In this document: positions 57,143-64,000 of the stretch, one piece after another | Layout of the letters: each line of letters opens with the position of its first letter | Position numbering within the stretch: the stretch's first letter is position 1 | Source: CAVWTN01 sp963757945 | Lineage (GTDB): Bacteria; Vulcanimicrobiota; Vulcanimicrobiia; Vulcanimicrobiales; Vulcanimicrobiaceae | Length of the DNA stretch: 64,000 nt | Assembly (NCBI GenBank): GCA_963757945.1 | Contig: CAVWTN010000002.1 | Span: 62,001 to 126,000 of the forward strand | Direction of reading: 5' to 3' | The notes under the pieces: generated by a model | Database searches by the model: none | What the model saw: only the letters and a program-made list of their open reading frames with translations | What the model was told of the DNA's origin: nothing | Position numbers and translations under genes: made by a program

Positions 57143-58993
57143 ATGCGTTACGCTCCTGCAGTTCTCGCCGCAACCATCCTCGCCCTGACGTCCGTTGCGG
57201 GTGCCCAACAGTCTTCGGCCCCGGGCGTCGACTCCGTCCTCGGGGCGGCCTCGCGTGCACTCGGCGCGCAGAATCTCAAGCATCTTCCGTCACTCCGCGC
57301 GACGGGAAGCGGACTTGCGATCGGTCTTCCGGCAAAGTTGGAGGCGTACGTCGATCTCGCCGCGGGCGGCGCGTTCGCCGATTACCTTCGGCTCGGCGCC
57401 TTCACGCAAGACACAGGGTTCGACGGACGGTCGGCGTGGACGCGCGATCCCGCCGGCGTCGTCTGGGTCGACGGCAGCCAGCAAGGCCACGCCGCCGGAC
57501 TGAACGAGGCCTTTCGCCAGTCGTACGCGTTGTGGACGCCCAAGCACGGCGGAGCAGTCGTCGCGCTGTTGCCGCCGCAATCCCAGGGAGGACGAAACTA
57601 CGACGTCGTGCACGTGACCCCGCCCGGAAGCGCGGTGCCGTTCGACGTTTGGATCGATCGTGCGACGCATCTCCCGGCCCGCTACGTCGAGACGGCCGCG
57701 GCAATCACGACGACGACGCTGCTCGGCGACTACCGTGCCGTCGCGGGCGTGCAACTGCCGTTCGCTTCCGATCAGACGTCGAGCCAGGGCAACGAAGCGA
57801 AGATCCAGCTGACGCGCGTCGACGTCGCGCCGCCCGGCGTCGCCGCGAAGGTTCGCAAGCCGGCGACGGACGTGCACGACTTCTCGATCCTAGGCGGACG
57901 AGAAGCGAGCGTGCCGTTCGAGTTGATCGACAACCACGTCTATCTCGACGTGACGCTCGATGGGAAAGGCCCGTATCGTTTCATCTTCGATACGGGCGGG
58001 CAGAACGTCATCGACCCGGCCGTCGCTCGAGAGATCGGCGCCGCTTCCGCGGGGAGCGCGCAAGGCGGCGGCGTCGGAGCCTCGACCGAGACGTTCGCGT
58101 TTGCGCCGATCGCCTCGCTGCGCGTCGGCAACGCCGAGTTGCGCAATCAGCTCTTCGCCGTCCTGCCGATTCGCGCGGGCTTCGGCATGGCGAGCGGAGT
58201 CCCGGTCGACGGATTGATCGGCGCGGAGGTCTTGGCGCGTTTCGTTACCGTGTTCGATTACGAGCACAGCCGCGTGACCTTCAAGCTTCCAGGCGCCGCA
58301 GCCGCGGGCGCCGGCGTTCCGTTCGTCTTCGACGGCACGCAACCCGAAGTGCCGTGCGCGATCGACGGCATCGCCGCGCAGTGCACGATCGACTCCGGCA
58401 GCCGTTCCTCGCTCGACCTGTTCGCCCCGTTCATCGCGCGGAACCCGGCGGTCGTTTCGGCGGATGCCACCGCGGCCGGGCTCAACGGGTTCGGCGTCGG
58501 CGGCGGCGACATGGGACGGCTCGGACGTCTGCCTTCCCTCAAGATCGGCGGCTTCGAACTGAAGAACCTCGTCGCCGGCTTCAGCGGTGCTAGCTCGGGC
58601 GCGTTTGCGGTCCCCGGCGTCGCCGCGAACATCGGCGGCGCCGTGCTCAAACGCTTCACCGTCACCTACGACTACCCGCGCCAAACGATGAGCCTCGAAC
58701 CGAACGGCTCCTTCGCCGTGCCCGACGAATACGAACGCTCCGGAATGTTCTTGATCGCGCGAGACGGCGTCGTCGTCGCGGACGTGCGTCCCGGGACGCC
58801 GGCCGCGGAAGCGGGGGTCGTCAAGGGCGACGCGATCGTGGGCATCGACGGCACACCGGTCGCGCAATTGACGCTGAGGGGCGTGCGCGAAGCGTTCCGG
58901 CGCGCGAGCGGAACGACGCTCCAAGTGCAGGTGCAGAGCAAGGGAGCGCCCGCCCCTCGGTCGATCGTGCTGACGCTCCGCGATTACGTGTAG
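57143..58993 (+). CDS. secreted protein with two retropepsin-like aspartyl protease domains and a PDZ domain
   Basis: 616 residues. Signal peptide 1-21 (ends VAGA). An N-terminal domain about 25-230 resembles a lipoprotein-carrier fold (LEAYVDLAAGGAFADYLRLG). A first aspartyl-protease-like domain has YRFIFDTGGQNVIDP with DTG; a second has CAIDGIAAQCTIDSGSRSSL with DSG, then GGAVLKRFTVTYDY. A C-terminal PDZ (VADVRPGTPAAEAGVVKGDA) follows. Paired DTG/DSG motifs could form one pseudo-dimeric active site. Its role may be periplasmic proteolysis or binding; substrate unknown. Confidence 0.85.
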   Translation: MRYAPAVLAATILALTSVAGAQQSSAPGVDSVLGAASRALGAQNLKHLPSLRATGSGLAIGLPAKLEAYVDLAAGGAFADYLRLGAFTQDTGFDGRSAWTRDPAGVVWVDGSQQGHAAGLNEAFRQSYALWTPKHGGAVVALLPPQSQGGRNYDVVHVTPPGSAVPFDVWIDRATHLPARYVETAAAITTTTLLGDYRAVAGVQLPFASDQTSSQGNEAKIQLTRVDVAPPGVAAKVRKPATDVHDFSILGGREASVPFELIDNHVYLDVTLDGKGPYRFIFDTGGQNVIDPAVAREIGAASAGSAQGGGVGASTETFAFAPIASLRVGNAELRNQLFAVLPIRAGFGMASGVPVDGLIGAEVLARFVTVFDYEHSRVTFKLPGAAAAGAGVPFVFDGTQPEVPCAIDGIAAQCTIDSGSRSSLDLFAPFIARNPAVVSADATAAGLNGFGVGGGDMGRLGRLPSLKIGGFELKNLVAGFSGASSGAFAVPGVAANIGGAVLKRFTVTYDYPRQTMSLEPNGSFAVPDEYERSGMFLIARDGVVVADVRPGTPAAEAGVVKGDAIVGIDGTPVAQLTLRGVREAFRRASGTTLQVQVQSKGAPAPRSIVLTLRDYV

Positions 58994-59257
58994 CGCTCGT
59001 GTAGCGCTCGTCTAGACGTCGTCACGCGAGCGTTCCGGCGGCCCCACTAGGCCGAAATGCTCATCGGTTCAAGCCGGAAATCCTCAGCCGGCGGGGGAGG
59101 TGCGAGCGATTCGAGCGAGCGAAGCCGTACGCTCTGCGAGACCCTTCGTTGGGATTTCTGGTGCATTCTCGATGCATTGATGGGGGGCCGCCACGACCGC
59201 TTCCGATATCGGACGACGTTTCAACCGCCGAATCAAACGTGATGCGGAGAAGCGGCC
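58994..59257. other. 264-bp gap without a recognised gene
   Basis: Repeated GTAGCGCTCGT near 58991-59010 and several GC-rich stems were seen. No known riboswitch could be matched. A promoter for the downstream glycosyltransferase is likely here but not pinpointed. Confidence 0.4.
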
Positions 59258-60298
59258 GTGACTCGAACGATCTGCCAAGCGATAGACTACGGCGGAACGA
59301 CGGGCGGCAGCTTCATCCCGGCGATCGCCTCGCTCGCAAAAGCGGCAACGCGCCGCGGCGATCGCTTCGTCGTGCTGGCGCGCGACATTCCGGGAGCCAT
59401 CTGGGGTACGGACCTCGAGCAAGCCGGCGCGGAAGTCCGCTTCGTACGCAGCCACAAGGAGCTGACGGATGAGCTGCGGCGCATTTCACCGTCGCTCGTT
59501 CATTCACATCACAATCTCTTCGACATTTCGGTCCTGCAGGCGCCTTCGAGAGCGCGCATCTTCTGGCATGCCCGCTCGCACCGGCAGAATCAATCGGTGG
59601 ACGCGCGCGCAAAAGCGATCCTGAAATATCGGGTCTTCGGAGCACGCGTCGAACGGCTCGTCGCGGTCTCGAAAGCGATCGCGGACGAGTGCATCGCATT
59701 CTCGGCGCCTCCACGCTGGGTTCGCGTCGTGCAGAACGGGATCGATACCGAGCGCTTCAGGCCGCCGACTCCCGCCGAGCGCGCGGCCGCACGCCGGTCA
59801 TTCGGCATCGCGGAAGACGACCGCGTCGTGCTCTTCTTCGAGCGCGTGCCGTACAAGGGAGGAGCCACGCTCCGCCTCGCGTTGAAAGAACTGCCGGAGC
59901 TGAGTTTGCTCGTGGTCGGCGGCACGCAAGCGGACCGCGATCTCTTCGGGGGACCGCCGCGCGTCATCTCGCTCGAGCGAGTTGCCGAAGCGCGAGAACT
60001 GTATTGGGCTGCCGACGTTTTAGCTTTCGCGAGCGACAACGAAGCGTTCGGGTTCGTGATCGCCGAGGCGCTCGCATGCGGGCTGCCGATCGCGGCGACG
60101 GATATCCCCGTGGTCCGCGAGATTTGCGGCGACTCCGATCAGGTCGCGATCTTCCCCGTGCGCGAGGGCGCTGCGATGGCCGCCGCACTGCGCCGCATCA
60201 TCGGCCATACCAGCACGAGCGGGAGAGAGCGCGTGATCCGGCACTTCAGCTTAGAGCGCTGGACCGCCGATATTCTCGCGCTCTACGACTCGCCCTGA
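59258..60298 (+). CDS. GT4-family glycosyltransferase
   Basis: 346 residues from GTG 59258 with GGAGAAG about eight bases upstream. GT-B features: ICQAIDYGGTTGGSFIPAIA, SLVHSHHNLFDISVLQAPSR, RLVAVSKAIADECIAF, VQNGIDTERFRPPTPAER, then ELYWAADVLAFASDNEAFGF and VIAEALACGLPIAATDIPVV, which is the EX7E donor site. Complete enzyme. It is separate from the other GT genes, so the acceptor is unknown. Confidence 0.9.
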   Translation: MTRTICQAIDYGGTTGGSFIPAIASLAKAATRRGDRFVVLARDIPGAIWGTDLEQAGAEVRFVRSHKELTDELRRISPSLVHSHHNLFDISVLQAPSRARIFWHARSHRQNQSVDARAKAILKYRVFGARVERLVAVSKAIADECIAFSAPPRWVRVVQNGIDTERFRPPTPAERAAARRSFGIAEDDRVVLFFERVPYKGGATLRLALKELPELSLLVVGGTQADRDLFGGPPRVISLERVAEARELYWAADVLAFASDNEAFGFVIAEALACGLPIAATDIPVVREICGDSDQVAIFPVREGAAMAAALRRIIGHTSTSGRERVIRHFSLERWTADILALYDSP

Positions 60299-60425
60299 AC
60301 TGAGCAGCGTTCGGCAACGGCGAACAGGTGCCGGGCGATTTCCTCGGCAATCGCACGTACGAACATGAAGGCTAGTGCGGGGTCAACGGCGTGAACACGG
60401 GCGGCGGTGCCGCAGGGGCGGGGTC

Positions 60426-61316
60426 GTGACGGAGATCGGAACGGTCGGAGTCGTCGGCCTCGGCAACATGGGACTGGGCATGGCCGCGACGCTCGCGCGT
60501 GCCGGGTTCACCGTCCTGGGCTACGACATCGCGGCGGGGCGCCGTAGCGCAGCCGAGCACGCCGGCGTGCACTTCCGCAGCAAACTCGCCGAGGTTCTGC
60601 ACGGAACCGGCGCCGTGGTCTTCTCGCTTCCATACGCCCGCGACGTCGAAGCGGTCGTGACCGCGCCCGGGGGGCTCTTGGAACGCCGCGACCGTAAGGT
60701 CGTGGCGATCGACACGTCCACGTCCGACCCGGGGACGACGCGCCGGCTCGCGGCGCGGCTCTCGCTCGCCGGACACGCGTTGCTCGATGCGCCCGTGAGC
60801 GGCGGCCCTTCCGGCGCGGCCGCCGGGACGCTGACCATGATGGTCGGCGGCGAGGCGGCGGACGTCGAACTCGCGAGGCCCGTCCTCGACGCGCTCGCTT
60901 CCACGGTGCTGCACGTCGGCCCACCGGGGGCCGGCAACATCGCCAAGCTCGTGAACAACTTGCTCGTGGCGGCGCACCTCATCACGACGGGCGAAGCGAT
61001 GCGCCTCTCCGAGGCCGCCGGGCTCGGGGCCGAGGACGCGTTGAAGGTCGTGAACGCGGCGACCGGCCGCAGCGCGGTCAGCGAAGTGATGTTCCCACGC
61101 TGGATCCTGCCGGGCACGTTCGACAGCGGATTCGCCGCGGGGCTCATGCGCAAGGACGTTCGGCTCGCACTCGAACTGGCGGCGTCGACCGGTTCCGACC
61201 TGCCGCTCAGCGCACACGTCGCCCGCATTTGGGAGTCGACGCGCGAGCGCATCGAAGACTCCGACGATTTCACCCGCATGGCGGACTATCGCCCGCCGGA
61301 GACGTCGCGTGCCTGA
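60426..61316 (+). CDS. 3-hydroxyisobutyrate dehydrogenase-family oxidoreductase
   Basis: 296 residues from GTG 60426. The beta-hydroxyacid dehydrogenase family signature starts GVVGLGNMGLGMAATLARAG; the substrate loop is LLDAPVSGGPSGAAAGTLTM and the catalytic Lys lies in GAGNIAKLVNNLLVAAHL. NAD(P)-dependent oxidation of a 3-hydroxyacid or tartronate-semialdehyde-type compound is expected. It overlaps the aldehyde dehydrogenase gene by eight bases, forming a catabolic operon. Confidence 0.9.
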   Translation: MTEIGTVGVVGLGNMGLGMAATLARAGFTVLGYDIAAGRRSAAEHAGVHFRSKLAEVLHGTGAVVFSLPYARDVEAVVTAPGGLLERRDRKVVAIDTSTSDPGTTRRLAARLSLAGHALLDAPVSGGPSGAAAGTLTMMVGGEAADVELARPVLDALASTVLHVGPPGAGNIAKLVNNLLVAAHLITTGEAMRLSEAAGLGAEDALKVVNAATGRSAVSEVMFPRWILPGTFDSGFAAGLMRKDVRLALELAASTGSDLPLSAHVARIWESTRERIEDSDDFTRMADYRPPETSRA

Positions 61317-62859
61317 GAGCAAGCCGGCCGCCCGAAGCGCCGCGCGAGAACGCGTCGCGGAGTTGTTGCGCCAGGTGCTCCCCGGCGGCGACGCCGGAAG
61401 CTTCATCGCGGGCGAGATCGTGCCCGGGAGCGGCGAAGAGCTCGCCCTCGTCAATCCCGCCGACGGTCGCACGATCCTCACGTATGCCGATGCCGGCGCG
61501 CCGGCCGTCGAGCAAGCGATGGCGGCCGCACGCGCGGCGCAACCCCGCTGGTCGGCATTGCCTGCCGCCGCGCGCGGCCGCGCGCTGTGGGATGTCGCGC
61601 GGCTCGTTCGCAGCTACGCGGAGACGCTGGCCGAACTCGAGATGCTCTCGGCCGGCAAGCCGATTCGCGATACGCGCGGCGAGGTCGCCCGCGTCGCGGA
61701 GATGTTCGAATACTACGCAGGCTGGGCCGACAAACTGCACGGCGAGGTCATTCCGGTCCCGACCGGCCACCTGAACTACACGCGTCACGAGCCTTTCGGC
61801 ACGGTCGTGCAGATCACGCCCTGGAACGCTCCGATCTTCACGGCGGGCTGGCAGATCGCGCCCGCCCTGTGCGCCGGTAACGCCGTCGTCCTCAAGCCCT
61901 CCGAACTGACGCCGCTGACTTCGCTTGCGCTCGGCGCGCTGTGCGACCGGGCGGAAGGGCTGCCGCGCGGCCTCGTGTCGGTCCTCGCCGGCGCCGGCCC
62001 GAGCACCGGCGCGGCGGCCGTCGAGCATCGCGACACGCGGCTCGTCGTCTTCGTGGGCTCCGCCGAGGCCGGCGCGCGCATCGCCGCGGCGGCCGCGCGC
62101 AACATCGTGCCGAGCGTGCTCGAGTTGGGCGGCAAATCCGCGAACATCGTGTTCGCCGATGCCGACCTCGAGCGGGCGCTCGCCGGCGCGCAAGCCGCGA
62201 TCTTCGGAGGCGCCGGCCAGAGCTGCGTCGCGGGCTCACGCTTGCTGGTGCAGCGCTCGATCCAGGCGGAATTCGTCGAGCGCCTGGCGCGCGCCGCGGG
62301 CCGCATTCCGTTCGGCCTTCCCTCCGACCCGGCGACGCAGATCGGCCCGATCAACAACCGCCGCCAACTCGACAAGATCCGCGGCATGGTCGAGGCCGCG
62401 GCTGCCGGCGGCGCGCGGGTCGCCTCCGGGGGCGACTGCCCCGAGGCCTTGCGGAAGACCGGCGGCTACTTCTACGCCCCGACGATCCTCGACGGCGTGG
62501 CGCCGGACGCCGAGATCGCGCTCGAGGAAGTCTTCGGCCCCGTCCTCGCCGTGCTCGGTTTCGACACCGAAGAGGAGGCGATCGAAGCGGCCAACGCCAC
62601 GCCCTACGGGCTCGCCGGCGCGGTGTGGACGAACGATGTCGGGCGCGCGCACCGCATCGCGGCCGCCGTTGCGGCCGGCACGTTCTGGATCAATGGGTAC
62701 AAGACGATCAACGTCGCCTCGCCTTTCGGCGGCTTCGGCCGTTCCGGCTTCGGCCGCTCCTCCGGACGGGAAGCACTCGCGGCCTACACGCGGACCAAGA
62801 GCGTCTGGGTCGAAACGGCGGCCGCGCCGAGCGTCGCGTTCGGCTACGTCGGTGAATGA
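61309..62859 (+). CDS. aldehyde dehydrogenase (NAD(P)-dependent)
   Basis: 516 residues from GTG 61309. Catalytic features: Asn in GTVVQITPWNAPIF, Glu in SVLELGGKSANIVF, Cys in GGAGQSCVAGSRLLVQ, and EVFGPVLAVLGFDTEEEAI near the C-terminus; SPFGGFGRSGFGRSSGREAL ends the domain. This matches betaine-aldehyde/semialdehyde-type ALDHs. With the upstream hydroxyacid dehydrogenase it could oxidise an aldehyde formed from the operon's substrate. It overlaps the next gene by eight bases. Confidence 0.93.
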   Translation: MPESKPAARSAARERVAELLRQVLPGGDAGSFIAGEIVPGSGEELALVNPADGRTILTYADAGAPAVEQAMAAARAAQPRWSALPAAARGRALWDVARLVRSYAETLAELEMLSAGKPIRDTRGEVARVAEMFEYYAGWADKLHGEVIPVPTGHLNYTRHEPFGTVVQITPWNAPIFTAGWQIAPALCAGNAVVLKPSELTPLTSLALGALCDRAEGLPRGLVSVLAGAGPSTGAAAVEHRDTRLVVFVGSAEAGARIAAAAARNIVPSVLELGGKSANIVFADADLERALAGAQAAIFGGAGQSCVAGSRLLVQRSIQAEFVERLARAAGRIPFGLPSDPATQIGPINNRRQLDKIRGMVEAAAAGGARVASGGDCPEALRKTGGYFYAPTILDGVAPDAEIALEEVFGPVLAVLGFDTEEEAIEAANATPYGLAGAVWTNDVGRAHRIAAAVAAGTFWINGYKTINVASPFGGFGRSGFGRSSGREALAAYTRTKSVWVETAAAPSVAFGYVGE

Positions 62860-63742
62860 AGGCGTGCCCGGCATCGATCACCCCTTGCTGCTCGTGCGCG
62901 ACATCGAAGCGGCGCGAGCCGTCTTTGCGCGGCTCGGCTTCACGCTGACGCCGGTCGGGCTGCACCCGTGGGGCACGAGCACGAGCCTCGCCGTCGTGGA
63001 GCGCTCCGCGCTGGAGCTGATGGGCGTCTACGACGAGACGCTGATCGACGAGCTCGCGGCCGGTGAGTTTCGCTTCGGCCGTCACATGCGCGACGCGCTT
63101 GCGGAGCGCGAGGGCATCGCGCTCGTCGCCTTGCACAGCCGCGATTCGCGCGCCGACGCGGCCGCGATGCTCGCGCGCGGAATCGTCTCGCAAGGCCATA
63201 TCGGATTTCGCCGCCGCGTGAAACCACCGGGCCGCGATTGGGACGAGGCCGTCGTCTCGCTCGAGATCCTCTACGATCCCGAGCTGCCGCGCGGCTCGCA
63301 TTTCTTGGCGCAGCAGCACAAGCCGGAATTGCTGTGGGTGCCGCAGTGGATGCAGCACGCCAACGGCGCGCGCGCCGTCGCCGCGGTCACCTATCTGGCC
63401 GACGACCCGGAGCCGCTGCTGCGCCGCCTGAGCGCGATGTTCGGCCCCGTCAGCGCCGAGCCGGCGGGCTGGACGATCGCGACCGGACAAGGATCGTTCC
63501 GGGTCGTGCGAGCGGATCGATGGGCGGCAAACTTCGCCGATACGCCCCGCCCGTCGCTCGAGCCGGGCGAGCCCGCGGCCGTCGCCATCGACATTGCCGT
63601 CCGCGCGCTCGCGCCGGTCCGCGACCTGTTGCGCGCGGCCGGGGTCGAAACGTGCGAGACTCCGGCGGGTCCGGCGGTGCGCGACGTCGCGGCGACCGGC
63701 AACGCCGTGATTCGGTTTGTCGACGATCGCATCACCGCCTGA
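62852..63742 (+). CDS. glyoxalase-like (VOC) domain protein, PF13468 type
   Basis: 296 residues from GTG 62852. The first half reads GIDHPLLLVRDIEAARAVFA, RLGFTLTPVGLHPWGTSTSL and ALELMGVYDE with the metal-ligand-like His and Glu of VOC folds; the second half repeats the fold more loosely (QHANGARAVAAVTYLADDPE). Such proteins act as dioxygenases, isomerases or epimerases. Coupled to the aldehyde dehydrogenase by an eight-base overlap. The exact reaction is unknown. Confidence 0.82.
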   Translation: MNEGVPGIDHPLLLVRDIEAARAVFARLGFTLTPVGLHPWGTSTSLAVVERSALELMGVYDETLIDELAAGEFRFGRHMRDALAEREGIALVALHSRDSRADAAAMLARGIVSQGHIGFRRRVKPPGRDWDEAVVSLEILYDPELPRGSHFLAQQHKPELLWVPQWMQHANGARAVAAVTYLADDPEPLLRRLSAMFGPVSAEPAGWTIATGQGSFRVVRADRWAANFADTPRPSLEPGEPAAVAIDIAVRALAPVRDLLRAAGVETCETPAGPAVRDVAATGNAVIRFVDDRITA

Positions 63743-63786
63743 ACGCAGCGCAGGACCGGCCGAGGCCGCGACGCATTGAATCGAGC

Positions 63787-64000
63787 ATGCACGAGCCGAG
63801 TGTTGCGCCGACCGGCGTCCGCGTCGCGATCGGCGCCGACGACGGCGGACCGCTGATCGACGCGCTCGTCGAGGCGCTCGATCGGGGCGGGGCCCGAATC
63901 GAACGGTACGGAGCGATCGCGGGCGGCCCGGCGGCGTGGGCCGAGACCGGCCGCGCGGTCGGCGAAGCGGTCGCCGCGGGGCGCGCCGACGTCGGCATCG
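63787..64000 (+). CDS. RpiB/LacAB-family sugar isomerase, N-terminal part (runs off the window)
   Basis: 71 codons visible. VRVAIGADDGGPLIDALVEA matches the RpiB start (KIAIGSDHAG...), but His is replaced (GADDGG), and ETGRAVGEAVAAGRADVGI matches the AEAVASGEADRGI segment. RpiB/LacA members isomerise ribose 5-phosphate or other phosphosugars. With a VOC protein, ALDH and hydroxyacid dehydrogenase upstream this suggests sugar or sugar-acid catabolism. The altered active-site residue hints at a different substrate. Confidence 0.75.
   Translation, partial: MHEPSVAPTGVRVAIGADDGGPLIDALVEALDRGGARIERYGAIAGGPAAWAETGRAVGEAVAAGRADVGI

Noticed and set aside
58994..59257. Riboswitch in the gap before the GT4 gene
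   Set aside because: Stem-forming GC-rich repeats are present, but cobalamin, c-di-GMP, c-di-AMP and glycine aptamer cores do not match.
1..64000. CRISPR arrays and insertion sequences
   Set aside because: No regularly spaced repeats and no transposase-like protein were seen.

Overview
This is a high-GC, tightly packed bacterial chromosome segment. TonB-dependent outer-membrane receptors, TonB, secreted phosphatases and many Sec signal peptides point to a Gram-negative (diderm) cell. Several traits are unusual for common phyla: archaeal-type PurP, a SARP-type regulator, a Gram-positive-type LexA box and frequent GTG/TTG (apparently also CTG) start codons. A poorly cultured lineage such as Vulcanimicrobiota/Eremiobacterota is a reasonable guess, but that is inference and cannot be proved from the sequence alone.

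Layout. 1-10102 (minus): a translationally coupled operon mtnA-holA-purB-purC/E-purL-purQ-purS-like-purP-purP paralogue (the last is cut by the window edge) for purine synthesis, with methylthioribose phosphate isomerase and DNA polymerase III delta at its head. 10181-14067: a class III aminotransferase, a SnoaL-like protein, a ClpX-zinc-finger/HTH protein behind a palindromic promoter, a secreted protein and a GNAT enzyme. 14074-16007: ribH and an HTH-RibBA fusion. 16099-18348: a divergent LysR/MFS pair with a clear LysR box. 18394-27064: a Gre-like protein, then on the minus strand a TonB receptor, phosphoesterase and histidine acid phosphatase (phosphate-ester scavenging), followed by comF, DUF427, ribD, ribE and a thioesterase. 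27163-39456: a beta-propeller protein, lysine/diaminopimelate genes (dapB-asd-lysC-dapA) running into envelope-sugar genes, pcrA, and a second sugar-nucleotide/glycosyltransferase cluster.

39615-50104 is the most interesting part. An HNH endonuclease gene sits behind a perfect LexA-type box and runs into tRNA-Gln; tRNA-Glu follows. The last 26 bp of tRNA-Glu (with CCA) are repeated exactly at 50079-50104. Between the two copies lies a 9.9-kb genomic island with matching TTCTCACG arm-like repeats near both ends. No integrase was seen. Its cargo is a TonB-like protein, a membrane-anchored PDZ/multi-TM/SARP transcription factor, a large TonB-dependent receptor, a secreted protein, a VapBC toxin-antitoxin pair and a Uma2-family nuclease. 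This looks like a transferable 'outer-membrane uptake plus membrane one-component regulator' module.

50395-64000: a B12-binding radical SAM enzyme with a small partner ORF, membrane proteins including a GT87-like protein, two signalling proteins (a CheY/Rcp-like receiver and REC-PAS-GGDEF-EAL), a secreted double retropepsin-like/PDZ protein, a GT4 glycosyltransferase, and a catabolic operon (3-hydroxyisobutyrate dehydrogenase-like, aldehyde dehydrogenase, glyoxalase-like, RpiB-like) that leaves the window.
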